DNA from: Loktanella sp.
GTDB taxonomy: Bacteria > Pseudomonadota > Alphaproteobacteria > Rhodobacterales > Rhodobacteraceae
Direction of reading: 5' to 3'
DNA: 40,421 nucleotides
Assembly (NCBI GenBank): GCA_020201155.1
Contig: JAIVHI010000186.1
Location: 1-40,421, forward strand
Part shown: in pieces, positions 25,399 through 33,824 of the stretch
How the letters are laid out: the number at the start of each line of letters is the position of its first letter
Position numbering within the stretch: the stretch's first letter is position 1
Translations under genes and position numbers: made by a program
The notes under the pieces: model-generated
The model's input: the letters and a program-made list of their open reading frames with translations, nothing else
Told to the model about the DNA's origin: nothing
The model's database searches: none

Positions 25399-26487
25399 TC
25401 AGCCCACGTCCCCCGGTCCGTACTGGTTGCTGTCGTGCTTTTCGACGATCTTCTGGAACCGTCTCACGAACCGCTCGTCGGCCTTGGCCTTTTGTTCAAG
25501 CACGTCGCGGGCAAAGACCATGTGGTCCTCGTGCGCCTCGAGCATGTCGGCCATCCGCGCGTTGGTGGCCGATCCGATCGCCGCCATCGCTGTCTGCGCC
25601 TCTTCGTCGGTCTGCACGCCGATCTCGTTGATCTTGTGCGCCACGTCCTGCTGCTGCGCCGTCTTGAGCGATTTCGACAGCGCGTCGTAAAGGACCACAC
25701 GCTGCTTGGTGTCGGTCTTCAGCTTGTTGATCAGCACCATCTGCGTCGCGGCCTGATTCTGCAGCGAATCGATCCAGGTCTTGCCCTTTTCGATGTAGCG
25801 TTCCAGCGTCTGGCTTTTCGCCAGCTGCACCTGCTCGCGCTGCACCATCTCGTTGTAGGAGGTGTTCAGGGCCGCTAGTTCGGATTCGAGCTTGGTGCGC
25901 GCGCCCGCGTCCTGCTCCATCGCGATTTTCTGTTCCAGCGCGATGATCTTGGGGTCGAGCGCCAGCACGTCGGCGCGGGTCTGCTCTAGGGCCGCGACGG
26001 TCTGCTCACGCTCGTCCAGCGTGCCGGTCAGGTTCGTTTCGACCTTGGTTTTCTGGTCGTCCAATACCGCCAGCTGGTTTTCAAGCAGCCGCGTGATCAC
26101 GTCGGACTTCGAGATCAGATCCTGCAGCTTGTCGTCGACGCTGGCCGAGCGCATCCGCTCCTCACGCATGGAATCGGATTTGGCGGATGAAAACCAGCCG
26201 ACGACGCTTTCCATCGTGGTTTTCGACCGCATTTCATCGAAATCTTTGGAAAAGGCGGCTGTCACATCGTCGAGCCCCATGATGAGCTCTGCGATATTCG
26301 CGTTCATCAGATCGGTGTGAGCATGAACGTCTTCCAGCGTGGCATTCTCGATATCGACCGAGATATCCGTGCCTTCCGCCATTTTCTGGCGGGCCAGTTC
26401 GATCCGGCCTGTCAGTTCTTCGATCTTGCCTTGCGCCTGCGCGACCTGCGTCTGGCTTTCCTTAATCTGTGCGTCGAAATCGGCCAT
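25399..26487 (-). CDS. Coiled-coil protein, first gene of the AAA+ cluster
   Basis: Protein of 362 residues, almost entirely alpha-helical and strongly charged, with long heptad stretches at about 5-45, 120-200 and 210-290 and no signal peptide or membrane helix. A central VVGWFSSAKSDSMREERM segment breaks the coils. The domain order loosely recalls the TelA/KlaA (toxic anion resistance) family, but this is a resemblance only, and PspA-like or ESCRT-III-like helical proteins are alternatives. The ATG at 26487 follows GGGGA by about 6 nt; a TTG five codons upstream is less likely. It heads the minus-strand run down to DUF1523. Confidence 0.8.
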   Translation of the reverse strand: MADFDAQIKESQTQVAQAQGKIEELTGRIELARQKMAEGTDISVDIENATLEDVHAHTDLMNANIAELIMGLDDVTAAFSKDFDEMRSKTTMESVVGWFSSAKSDSMREERMRSASVDDKLQDLISKSDVITRLLENQLAVLDDQKTKVETNLTGTLDEREQTVAALEQTRADVLALDPKIIALEQKIAMEQDAGARTKLESELAALNTSYNEMVQREQVQLAKSQTLERYIEKGKTWIDSLQNQAATQMVLINKLKTDTKQRVVLYDALSKSLKTAQQQDVAHKINEIGVQTDEEAQTAMAAIGSATNARMADMLEAHEDHMVFARDVLEQKAKADERFVRRFQKIVEKHDSNQYGPGDVG

Positions 26488-26569
26488 GAAATTCCCCAAC
26501 AATCGTTATGTGAGAAAGGTAAGACGTCCTTACCGTCAATTCCAGCGGCATGTGCGACACATCACAAGA

Positions 26570-27382
26570 TCAGCGGTTCCAACGCGCCTTGATGTTGGCC
26601 AGCATGCTGCGGTCGGGCTCGCGATCGTTCACGTCAGGGCCAAGCAGGTCCTCGCGCGACAGAACGACCGGTGGCTGCTCGATCCCGCGCCCGAAGTTCT
26701 CGGGGTCGACGCGCAGGCTTTCGGCCTCGGTGCGGATGTAGATGGGCATCGGCACGTTCACGCGGTTGTAAAGGTGGATCATGTCCTGGTTGAACAGCCG
26801 AATACAGCCCGCCGAGCCGGAATTTCCGATCGAATCCAGATCGTTCGTGCCGTGGACGCGGTAGAACGTATCGCGCCCGTTGCGATGAATATAAAGCGCA
26901 CGCGCGCCCAGCGGGCTGGTCAGGCCGCCCGGAACGCCGCCGGCGAACGGGCCGTAGACCTCGGGCTCGCGGTTCAGCATGTTCTGCGTCGGGGTCCAAC
27001 CGGGCCACGCCTTTTTCTGCTGGATCGTCGCACTGCCGGACAATGTCAGGCCCTGACGGCCCACACCAACCGGATAGCGGGTCGCGGTTCCGTCATTCTT
27101 CACGTGGTACAGGAACTTGGCGTAGGGATCGACATCGATCGAATCAGGCGGGGCCTCGCCCAGATACTCGCCCGACATCCGACGGTTCACACCCTGCAGG
27201 TACCTGTCCGGAATGCCCGGAAGGGTGTAGCCTGCATCCTCGAGCGGGCCGTATCCGTCGATGAAGGACGGTTCGACCGGGGCATCGGTGTTGGAGACGG
27301 GAATTTCCCTGGCGCAGGCAGCCATACCGCCGACCATCAGGCCGCCGAAGGCCCGACGCGATAGTTTCGGTATGAATGTCAT
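26570..27382 (-). CDS. L,D-transpeptidase (YkuD domain), exported lipoprotein
   Basis: Protein of 270 residues. The N-terminus combines a twin-arginine motif (LSRRAFGGLMVGG) with a lipobox ending at C23 (GMAAC), so it is probably exported and lipidated. The YkuD catalytic region contains H177 (RVHGTND) and the nucleophile C193 in GNSGSAGCIRLFNQD. The usual SHGC is SAGC here, so the His just before the Gly-Cys is replaced, as in some alphaproteobacterial members. The family makes 3-3 cross-links in peptidoglycan or attaches proteins to it. The gene is alone, 82 bp from the AAA+ cluster and divergent from the SDR gene. Confidence 0.92.
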   Translation of the reverse strand: MTFIPKLSRRAFGGLMVGGMAACAREIPVSNTDAPVEPSFIDGYGPLEDAGYTLPGIPDRYLQGVNRRMSGEYLGEAPPDSIDVDPYAKFLYHVKNDGTATRYPVGVGRQGLTLSGSATIQQKKAWPGWTPTQNMLNREPEVYGPFAGGVPGGLTSPLGARALYIHRNGRDTFYRVHGTNDLDSIGNSGSAGCIRLFNQDMIHLYNRVNVPMPIYIRTEAESLRVDPENFGRGIEQPPVVLSREDLLGPDVNDREPDRSMLANIKARWNR

Positions 27383-27557
27383 GTCAGCAGCTTTCTAAAA
27401 TCGAGCGAATCCCTAAGTATCAGTATGCTGAATGGTTGCAAAGCGACCCCGGAACCGACGCCGATGACGGCATCGTGAAATTGGCGCTGGATGTTGGATT
27501 GGCCGGACGTCGGCGTCACCCCTTGCAAGGCCGGTCATTTGCGGGTCACTTGGCCGC

Positions 27558-28298
27558 ATGGATTTGAACAGCAAGACAGCGATCGTCACCGGCGGCGGAT
27601 CGGGCTTTGGAGCGGGTATCGCGCGGGCCTTGGCGCAGGCTGGTGCGCAAGTGCTTGTCGCAGACATCAACGCCGACGCCGCCCGCGACATCGCCCGCGA
27701 GATCGGCGGCGTTCACGCCGCCGTGGATGTCTGCCAGAACACCGCGATGGCGGGGCTGGCCTATACTGCAGCGGATCAGCTGGGCGAAGTCGATATCTTC
27801 GTGAACAACGCGGGCATCACCCATCTGCCGACAGCGATGGAAGACGTCACCGAAGCGGATTTCGACCGCATCATGGCCGTCAATACAAAGTCCGTTTTCC
27901 TGATGGCCAAGCATTTCGTGCCCGCGATGAAGGCAAGGGGCAGTGGCGCGATCCTGAATGTCGCATCGACGGCGGGGGTGTCGCCGCGCCCGCGCCTGTC
28001 TTGGTACAATGCCTCAAAGGGTTGGATGATCACGGCGACCAAGTCGATGGCCGTGGAGCTCGCCCCTTACGGTGTGCGCGTGAATGCCATCAACCCGGTC
28101 GCCGGTGAAACACCGCTGCTGGCGTCCTTCATGGGCGAAGACACGCCGGAAATGCGCGCGAAATTCCTGTCCACGATACCGCTGGGCCGCTTTTCGACGC
28201 CGGAAGACATGGGGAATGCGGCCACGTTCCTCTGCTCTGACGCCGCGTCGATGATCACCGGCGTCGCGCTGGAGGTCGATGGCGGTCGCTGCATATGA
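27558..28298 (+). CDS. Short-chain dehydrogenase/reductase
   Basis: Classical SDR of 246 residues: cofactor motif TGGGSGFGAG (residues about 11-20), NNAG at about 78-81, a catalytic Ser in NVASTAG, and the Tyr-Lys pair in YNASKG. D36-like acidic residues after the second strand (VADINAD) suggest NAD(H) rather than NADP(H). The C-terminus ALEVDGGRCI is typical of FabG-like members. The substrate is unknown; co-occurrence with an aldehyde dehydrogenase of succinate-semialdehyde type suggests a hydroxyacid or semialdehyde. The stop overlaps the next gene (ATGA). Confidence 0.93.
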   Translation: MDLNSKTAIVTGGGSGFGAGIARALAQAGAQVLVADINADAARDIAREIGGVHAAVDVCQNTAMAGLAYTAADQLGEVDIFVNNAGITHLPTAMEDVTEADFDRIMAVNTKSVFLMAKHFVPAMKARGSGAILNVASTAGVSPRPRLSWYNASKGWMITATKSMAVELAPYGVRVNAINPVAGETPLLASFMGEDTPEMRAKFLSTIPLGRFSTPEDMGNAATFLCSDAASMITGVALEVDGGRCI

Positions 28299-28732
28299 AG
28301 TTCAAGCGCATCCTGAAAACCCTGCGCAAGGGCATCGACCCCGCAGAAGCGGGTCTTGTCGATCATCCGACACCGCCCCACCGGCTGCCCGACGACAAGC
28401 TGCGCCTGCATCTGTTCGGTGCCGATTTTGACGATGCCGCCACCGCGCAGCAGTTCTGTTACGGCAGCGGCAAGCCCAATGCGCCCGAACCGCTGACGAT
28501 GGAACTGGAAGGCGCGTTCATCGACACGGCCCATGTCGAGGTCATCCACGGGCGCATCACCGAACGCCTGCTCGAATTTCTGAACGATGGTGAAGCCGAT
28601 GACGTGCTGTTGCGGCTGGGGGGCGACAACACCCTGATCATCATCACCGAAGAGGCGTTCGGCGGCCTGCCCTACAGTCTCGACGATACAGACACGCTGA
28701 CCTATCTGGGCGAGCAGATCGTCAACGTCTAA
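28295..28732 (+). CDS. Small acidic protein of unknown function coupled to the SDR
   Basis: Protein of 145 residues, acidic and without membrane helices, beginning MKFKRILKTLRKGIDPAEAG. Its middle and end (RITERLLEFLNDGEADDVLL, TLTYLGEQIVNV) suggest an alpha/beta fold with conserved acidic strands. The layout resembles small immunity or folding-helper proteins, but I do not recognise the family. It starts within the SDR stop codon (ATGA overlap) and ends 96 bp before the dehydrogenase gene. Confidence 0.75.
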   Translation: MKFKRILKTLRKGIDPAEAGLVDHPTPPHRLPDDKLRLHLFGADFDDAATAQQFCYGSGKPNAPEPLTMELEGAFIDTAHVEVIHGRITERLLEFLNDGEADDVLLRLGGDNTLIIITEEAFGGLPYSLDDTDTLTYLGEQIVNV

Positions 28733-28828
28733 GGACCCGAATGGACCCCGTTTTCGTTGACCGTTGCCATCAGACCAAAAACCGCACCGCACCAGGATGC
28801 GGGCATCGACACTATCCGGAGATCACAT

Positions 28829-30301
28829 ATGAAAGACAACACCACCGATCTGCACAAGAAGCTGTCCCGTCCCGATCTGGTCTGCGCACAGGCCTTCATC
28901 GGCGGTGAATGGAAGGACGCGGCCAGTGGCAAGACCTTCGACGTGGTCAATCCCGCCCGTGGCGACGTCATCGCCACCGTGCCCGACCTCAGCCGTGAAG
29001 AGGTCAAAGAGGCCATCGCCATCGCCGACAAGGCCCGCCACGACTGGGCCAGGCGCACCGGCAAGGACCGGGCGGGCGTCCTGCGCAAATGGTTCGACCT
29101 GATGATGCAGCATCAAGAGGATCTGGCGATCATCATGACCGCCGAACAGGGGAAACCACTTGCAGAGTCGCGCGGCGAAATCGCCTATGGCGCGGGCTTT
29201 GTGGAATGGTTCGGCGAAGAGGCCAAGCGCGTTTACGGCGAAACGATCCCGGGGCATCAGCCCGACAAGCGCATCACCGTCATCCGCCAGCCCATCGGCG
29301 TGGCAGCAGGCATCACGCCGTGGAACTTTCCCACCGCGATGATCGCCCGCAAGGTCGCGCCCGCCCTGGCCGTAGGCTGTTCCTTCATCGTGCGTCCCGC
29401 GTCGCAAACACCGCTTTCCGCGCTCGCCATGGCAAAGCTTGCCGAAGAGGCCGGTGTGCCCAAGGGCGTGTTCTCGGTCGTGACCTCGGATGCCGCGTCC
29501 GAGATCGGCAAGGAGTTCTGCGAGAACCCGGTCGTCCGCAAGCTGACCTTTACCGGTTCGACCGAGGTGGGGCGCATCCTGCTGCGCCAGGCTGCGGATC
29601 AGGTCATGAAATGCTCGATGGAGCTGGGCGGCAACGCGCCATTCATCGTTTTCGACGACGCCGATCTCGATGCAGCCGTCGAAGGCGCCATCGCCTGCAA
29701 GTTCCGCAACAACGGGCAGACCTGTGTCTGCGCCAACCGGATCTACGTGCAAAAGGGTGTCTATGACGCCTTCGCCGAAAAGCTGAAGGTCGCTGTGGAA
29801 AAGCTGACAATCGGCGACGGCCTGACCGAAGGCACGGACCTTGGCCCCCTGATCGAACCTGCTGCGGTGGACAAGGTAAAGGACCACCTTGCGGATGCAT
29901 TGTCGAAGGGCGGCACGCTTCTGACCGGCGGCGAAGCGCTGGACGGGCAGTTCTTCCAGCCGACCATCGTGACGCAGGCGACACAGGACATGAAGGTCGC
30001 CACAGAAGAGACCTTTGGCCCCTTCGCGCCGCTGTTCATGTTCGAGGATGAAGATGACGTGATCGCCAAGGCGAACGACACGATCTTCGGCCTTGCATCG
30101 TATTTCTATGCCAATGACCTCTCTCGCGTGGTCAAGGTGCAGGAAGCGCTGGAATACGGCATCGTCGGCGTGAACACCGGCATCATCTCGACCGAGGTCG
30201 CCCCCTTCGGTGGCGTCAAGCAGTCCGGTCTGGGCCGCGAAGGCAGCCACCACGGCATCGACGACTATCTCGAGATGAAATACATCTGCCAAAGCATCTG
30301 A
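28829..30301 (+). CDS. gabD: NAD(P)-dependent succinate-semialdehyde dehydrogenase-type ALDH
   Basis: Aldehyde dehydrogenase of 490 residues. Catalytic residues: N166 in GITPWNFP, E265 in MELGGNAPF, C299 in NNGQTCVCAN. EETFGPFAPLF and the C-terminal GGVKQSGLGREGSHHGI are typical of GabD/DavD. It converts succinate semialdehyde (or glutarate semialdehyde) to the acid in GABA or lysine degradation; the exact substrate cannot be told from sequence. The ATG at 28829 follows GGAGA by about 8 nt; a longer frame from 28757 has none. Transcription probably ends at the hairpin 8 bp after the stop. Confidence 0.9.
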   Translation: MKDNTTDLHKKLSRPDLVCAQAFIGGEWKDAASGKTFDVVNPARGDVIATVPDLSREEVKEAIAIADKARHDWARRTGKDRAGVLRKWFDLMMQHQEDLAIIMTAEQGKPLAESRGEIAYGAGFVEWFGEEAKRVYGETIPGHQPDKRITVIRQPIGVAAGITPWNFPTAMIARKVAPALAVGCSFIVRPASQTPLSALAMAKLAEEAGVPKGVFSVVTSDAASEIGKEFCENPVVRKLTFTGSTEVGRILLRQAADQVMKCSMELGGNAPFIVFDDADLDAAVEGAIACKFRNNGQTCVCANRIYVQKGVYDAFAEKLKVAVEKLTIGDGLTEGTDLGPLIEPAAVDKVKDHLADALSKGGTLLTGGEALDGQFFQPTIVTQATQDMKVATEETFGPFAPLFMFEDEDDVIAKANDTIFGLASYFYANDLSRVVKVQEALEYGIVGVNTGIISTEVAPFGGVKQSGLGREGSHHGIDDYLEMKYICQSI

Positions 30302-30308
30302 CGAAGTC

Positions 30309-30340
30309 CCGACCGGCAGGGCCTGAATCCTGCCGGTCGG
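30309..30340. terminator. Strong hairpin after the ALDH gene
   Basis: Perfect 12-bp stem CCGACCGGCAGG / CCTGCCGGTCGG with an 8-nt loop, 8 bp after the stop of the dehydrogenase gene and 10 bp before the next ATG. There is no T-run on the plus strand, so it may be a terminator of the non-canonical kind, an mRNA 3'-end stabiliser, or a block to read-through into the kinase gene. Confidence 0.65.
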
Positions 30341-30350
30341 ACAGCCTGAC

Positions 30351-31241
30351 ATGCGCCGCGACCGAAAGCCCTTCATCAAGGATACGACGCTGGACCACAG
30401 GACCAGCGGTAATCCCCTGGTCACCGGCGAAGAACAGTTGCGCTTTTACGCGGGCGCGCCGCTCGTTGCCTCGAACGGCCTGCCGATCGGAACCCTTTGC
30501 GTGCTCTCGCGGGAACCGCGCGAACTGACGGCCCTGCAGCGCCAGACGCTCAAGACCCTTGCCAACCAGGTGATGACGCAGCTTGAACTGCGCCGCCTGT
30601 TGAGGATCGAGGAAACTTTGCGCAAGGAAATCGATCATCGCGTCAAGAATTCACTCCAGACCGTGCAATCGCTGATCCGGCTTTACGCCGCCAAGACGCA
30701 TGATCCCACGGCTCTCAGTGCCTTCGGCGCGGTCGAGCGCAGGCTCGACTCGATCATCACGCTGCATGCTGAACTTTACGATTCCAGTTCGGTCGAACGG
30801 CTTGGTCTTGGCAAGTATCTCGAACGGGTCATCGCCCTGTTGGAGCAATCCCTGCCCGAAGGCGTCACGGTCGAACAGACCGTCGCCAACATCAGCGTAT
30901 CGTCATCCGAGGCAACAGCCGTCGGCGTGATCGTCAGCGAATTCGTGGCCAATTCGATCAAACATGCGTTTCCGGACGGTCGCACGGGTCAGATCAGCAT
31001 TTCCGCCAGCCGCGATAACGACGATCACGTCGTCGTGGTCTGCAAGGACGACGGCAAGGGCCTGTCAACCGATCAACCGGAAGAGGCCGACGCGATCGTG
31101 AGCCTGGGGCAGAAGATCATGGAAGCCTCGGCCGCCCAGATCGGCGGGCAGCTCGACGTCGACGACAGCTTGCCCGGCTACGCTTGCACCCTGAGGTTCC
31201 TGCCCGTGACCAAGATCGTCACAGGTCGGCCTGCGGAATGA
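30351..31241 (+). CDS. HisKA_2-type sensor histidine kinase with a truncated GAF domain
   Basis: Reading frame of 296 residues. Residues 1-80 match only the last part of a GAF domain ([33 protein letters not shown]). Then comes the HisKA_2 segment with phospho-acceptor H96 in [18 protein letters not shown], and an ATPase domain with [14 protein letters not shown]. Relatives have about 40-60 further residues of GAF before this point; here an in-frame TGA (30324-30326) and the dehydrogenase hairpin stand directly upstream. The gene therefore seems 5'-truncated, although the kinase core is intact. No partner regulator is adjacent. The end overlaps the convergent DUF1285 gene by 23 bp. Confidence 0.8.
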   Translation: MRRDRKPFIKDTTLDHRTSGNPLVTGEEQLRFYAGAPLVASNGLPIGTLCVLSREPRELTALQRQTLKTLANQVMTQLELRRLLRIEETLRKEIDHRVKNSLQTVQSLIRLYAAKTHDPTALSAFGAVERRLDSIITLHAELYDSSSVERLGLGKYLERVIALLEQSLPEGVTVEQTVANISVSSSEATAVGVIVSEFVANSIKHAFPDGRTGQISISASRDNDDHVVVVCKDDGKGLSTDQPEEADAIVSLGQKIMEASAAQIGGQLDVDDSLPGYACTLRFLPVTKIVTGRPAE

Positions 31242-31791
31242 CCGGAAAAAAGGCACGACCCGACCGCAGGCCGAACCAGTGCGCACCCTCGTGGTCCTGC
31301 GTGACACCGATCTCGACAAGCCGGTAAAAGCTCTTGCGATCGATCAACGCCTCGAGATTGCGCCGCACAAGCAGGTAGGGCCGTGGCTCGTCGGTTTCGG
31401 GGTCCCGGTCGACCCGGATCGGATGGTCCGGGCCTGCCGTCACCACGTCGCCCACGTTGGTCTCGAAGACCAGTTCGTCGCCCTGCTCCTCGAAATCAAT
31501 CGCGACAAAGGGCGCGTCCTCGACGGTGATCCCGACCTTCTCGACCGGCGTCACCAGAAAATACGCGTCACCGTCCTTGCGCAGGATCGTCGAAAACAGG
31601 CGGACCAAGGCCGGCCGCCCGATCGGGGTTCCTTGATAGAACCATGTGCCGTCTTTGCGGATCTGCATGTCCAGATCGCCGCAGAACGGCGGATCCCATT
31701 TGTCGACCGGCGGCAAACCGCGCTTTCCAGTCTCTTTTGCGGCAGCTGCGATGCTCTCTGCCGATGGGGTCACGATCTTTTGTCCGCTCAT
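31219..31791 (-). CDS. DUF1285 domain-containing protein
   Basis: Protein of 190 residues. The core [20 protein letters not shown] followed by [20 protein letters not shown] and [12 protein letters not shown] is the DUF1285 signature; Asp, Trp and Arg positions look conserved. The family is found across alpha- and gammaproteobacteria as a small soluble beta protein, and no activity is known. It is divergent from moxR (70 bp apart), a neighbour arrangement that recurs in Rhodobacterales from memory. The 3' end overlaps the kinase on the other strand by 23 bp. Confidence 0.93.
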   Translation of the reverse strand: MSGQKIVTPSAESIAAAAKETGKRGLPPVDKWDPPFCGDLDMQIRKDGTWFYQGTPIGRPALVRLFSTILRKDGDAYFLVTPVEKVGITVEDAPFVAIDFEEQGDELVFETNVGDVVTAGPDHPIRVDRDPETDEPRPYLLVRRNLEALIDRKSFYRLVEIGVTQDHEGAHWFGLRSGRAFFPVIPQADL

Positions 31792-31861
31792 TGTTTTTGC
31801 CCTTGGGCCATTGTGTCATAGATGCTTGGGTAGAACTTTAGCGCGACAGGGAATGATTGCC

Positions 31862-32866
31862 ATGACTGACCAAGCTGACCTCGTGGCCGAGATCGAGGAT
31901 CTGGGTGAAAAATTGCGTCAGGCCCGGGCCTCCATCGCGCGCCGCTTCATCGGGCAGGACCGCGTTGTCGACCTGACCCTGACCGCGCTGATCTGCGGCG
32001 GCCATGCGGTTCTGATCGGACTGCCCGGTCTGGGCAAGACGCGCCTTGTCGATACGCTCTCGACCGTCATGGGGCTCGACGGCAACCGGATCCAGTTCAC
32101 GCCCGACCTGATGCCTGCGGATATCCTCGGCTCCGAGGTGCTGGATCAGGCCGCCGATGGCAGCCGGTCCTTCCGCTTCGTGCAAGGCCCCGTGTTCTGC
32201 CAGCTTCTGATGGCGGACGAGATCAACCGCGCCTCGCCCCGCACCCAGTCAGCACTGCTGCAGGCGATGCAGGAACGCGAAGTCACGATCGCGGGGCAGC
32301 ATCACAAGCTGGGCGTGCCGTTTCACGTCCTCGCCACCCAGAACCCGATCGAGCAGGAAGGCACATATCCCCTGCCCGAAGCACAGCTTGACCGTTTCCT
32401 TGTGCAAATCGACGTGCCCTATCCCGACCGCGCAACAGAACGTGACATCCTGATCGCCACAACCGGCGCGTCGGAAGAGACGGCGACCGCCGTTTTTCAG
32501 GCCGATGAATTGCTGGCCGCACAGACCCTGCTGCGCCGGATGCCGGTCGGCGAGGCGATCGTCGACATGATCCTCGATCTGGTCCGCGCCTTCCGCCCCG
32601 GTGCCGACGCATCGGATGCGGTGAACGGGTCGGTCGCTTGGGGCCCCGGCCCCCGGGCCGCGCAGGCGCTGATGCTGACCGTCCGTGCCGCGGCGCTTCT
32701 CGACGGACGCCTCGCGCCATCGGTCGAGGACGTGCGCACCATGGCGGTGCCGGTGCTCGAACACCGGATGGCCCTGACCTTCGCGGCCCGGGCACGGGGC
32801 GAAAGCCTGACCGGCCTCATCGACCGCACCACCGCCGAGATCACGCAGGCGCAAGCGGCCGCATGA
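31862..32866 (+). CDS. MoxR-family AAA+ ATPase
   Basis: Protein of 334 residues with Walker A GLPGLGKT (53-60), Walker B LLMADEIN (D119, E120), the sensor segment VLATQNPIEQEGTYPLPEAQ and an arginine-finger region near LDRFLVQIDVPYP. This is the MoxR-proper (APE2220/MRP) subfamily, which works as a chaperone that assembles or activates partner complexes. Partners are usually VWA or DUF58 proteins, as here. The ATG at 31862 has GGGA 8-10 nt upstream; the ATG three codons earlier is an alternative. The stop overlaps the DUF58 gene by ATGA. First gene of the operon to 38653. Confidence 0.95.
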   Translation: MTDQADLVAEIEDLGEKLRQARASIARRFIGQDRVVDLTLTALICGGHAVLIGLPGLGKTRLVDTLSTVMGLDGNRIQFTPDLMPADILGSEVLDQAADGSRSFRFVQGPVFCQLLMADEINRASPRTQSALLQAMQEREVTIAGQHHKLGVPFHVLATQNPIEQEGTYPLPEAQLDRFLVQIDVPYPDRATERDILIATTGASEETATAVFQADELLAAQTLLRRMPVGEAIVDMILDLVRAFRPGADASDAVNGSVAWGPGPRAAQALMLTVRAAALLDGRLAPSVEDVRTMAVPVLEHRMALTFAARARGESLTGLIDRTTAEITQAQAAA

Positions 32867-33735
32867 CCACCCCCCTCGCCCTCCGCGCGGACGCCGAACA
32901 TCTGGCGGCCCCGCTGCCGCCGCTTCTGGCCGAGGCGGAACATCTCGCCAGCACCGTGCTGCTGGGCGACCACGGGCGGCGCAGGCCGGGGCTGGGCGAT
33001 ACCTTCTGGCAGTATCGTCCCGCGCAGCCCTATGACGCGACCCGCATGATCGACTGGCGGCGCTCGGCCCGCACCGATGCCGCCTATGTGCAGGACAAGG
33101 AATGGCAGATCGCGCAGTCCGTCGTCCTGTGGATCGACAGCGCCGCCGCCATGCGCTTTGCGTCGTCCGATAGCGTTCCGACCAAGGCCCATCGCGCCCG
33201 TGCCCTTGCTCTGGCCGTGGCGATCCTGCTGTCGCGCGGTGGTGAACGCGTCGGTCTGACGGGCCTGCGTCTGCCGCCGCGTCGCGGGGCGGCACAACTC
33301 GACCAGATGGCGGCCATCCTGTCCGAAGACGACACCACCGACTACGGTGCGCCGGAAGCACAGGGCATGCTGCCCCATTCCCGCGCACTTTTCGTCTCGG
33401 ACTTCCTCGGCGACCTCGGCCCGGTCGAGGACGCTCTCACCCGCGCGGCCGACCGGGGCGTGCGCGGGGCACTGCTTCAGGTGCTCGACCCGCAAGAGGA
33501 AGCCTTTCCCTTCGACGGGCGTACGGTGTTCGAATCCATGACCGGAAGCCTCAAGCACGAAACGCTCAAGGCATCCGACCTGCGAAGCCGCTATCTCGAC
33601 CGTCTGGCCGCCCGCAAGGACAGGCTTTCGAGCCTCGCCCGCATGACCGGCTGGCAGTTCACCACCCACCACACGGACAGCCCCGCCCCCTCTGCCCTCC
33701 TCTGGCTCTACCAGTCCCTGGAACGTCGCACGTGA
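32863..33735 (+). CDS. DUF58 domain-containing protein
   Basis: Protein of 290 residues. It carries the DUF58 signature: GDHGRRRPGLGDTFWQYRP and MIDWRRSARTDAAYVQDKEW (about 36-75). Later it has a VWA-like fold with strand SVVLWIDSAAAMRF; the MIDAS Ser/Thr pattern is only partly kept. No membrane helices. In the MoxR operon this is the usual direct partner of the ATPase. ATGA overlap with moxR at its start; a repeat element separates it from the next gene. Confidence 0.93.
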   Translation: MTTPLALRADAEHLAAPLPPLLAEAEHLASTVLLGDHGRRRPGLGDTFWQYRPAQPYDATRMIDWRRSARTDAAYVQDKEWQIAQSVVLWIDSAAAMRFASSDSVPTKAHRARALALAVAILLSRGGERVGLTGLRLPPRRGAAQLDQMAAILSEDDTTDYGAPEAQGMLPHSRALFVSDFLGDLGPVEDALTRAADRGVRGALLQVLDPQEEAFPFDGRTVFESMTGSLKHETLKASDLRSRYLDRLAARKDRLSSLARMTGWQFTTHHTDSPAPSALLWLYQSLERRT

Positions 33736-33748
33736 CCTGCCCCTCTCA

Positions 33749-33794
33749 TCATCTTGCCCCAAATATCCCGGGGGCTCCGGGGGCTGGCCCCCGG
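33749..33794 (+). repeat. Intergenic repeat, copy D
   Basis: TCATCTTGCCCCAAATATCC followed by CGGGGGCT and the near-perfect hairpin CCGGGGGC/GCCCCCGG at 33777-33794. Same leading block as the copies at 13991, 19443 and 24274. It lies in the 89 bp between the co-directional DUF58 and DUF4159 genes, so its stem may attenuate read-through inside the moxR operon. Confidence 0.7.
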
Positions 33795-33824
33795 TCCTGC
33801 ACCCTCGACCGGGGGGGGCGCTAG

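Noticed and set aside
19524-26487. Antiviral defence island.
   Set aside because: No nuclease, methylase, reverse transcriptase or TIR-like effector; no integrase or tRNA border; base composition looks like that of the neighbours.
32249-33762. Long minus-strand open frames opposite moxR and DUF58.
   Set aside because: Low-complexity Arg/Gly/Ala translation; the plus strand has clear MoxR and DUF58 signatures.
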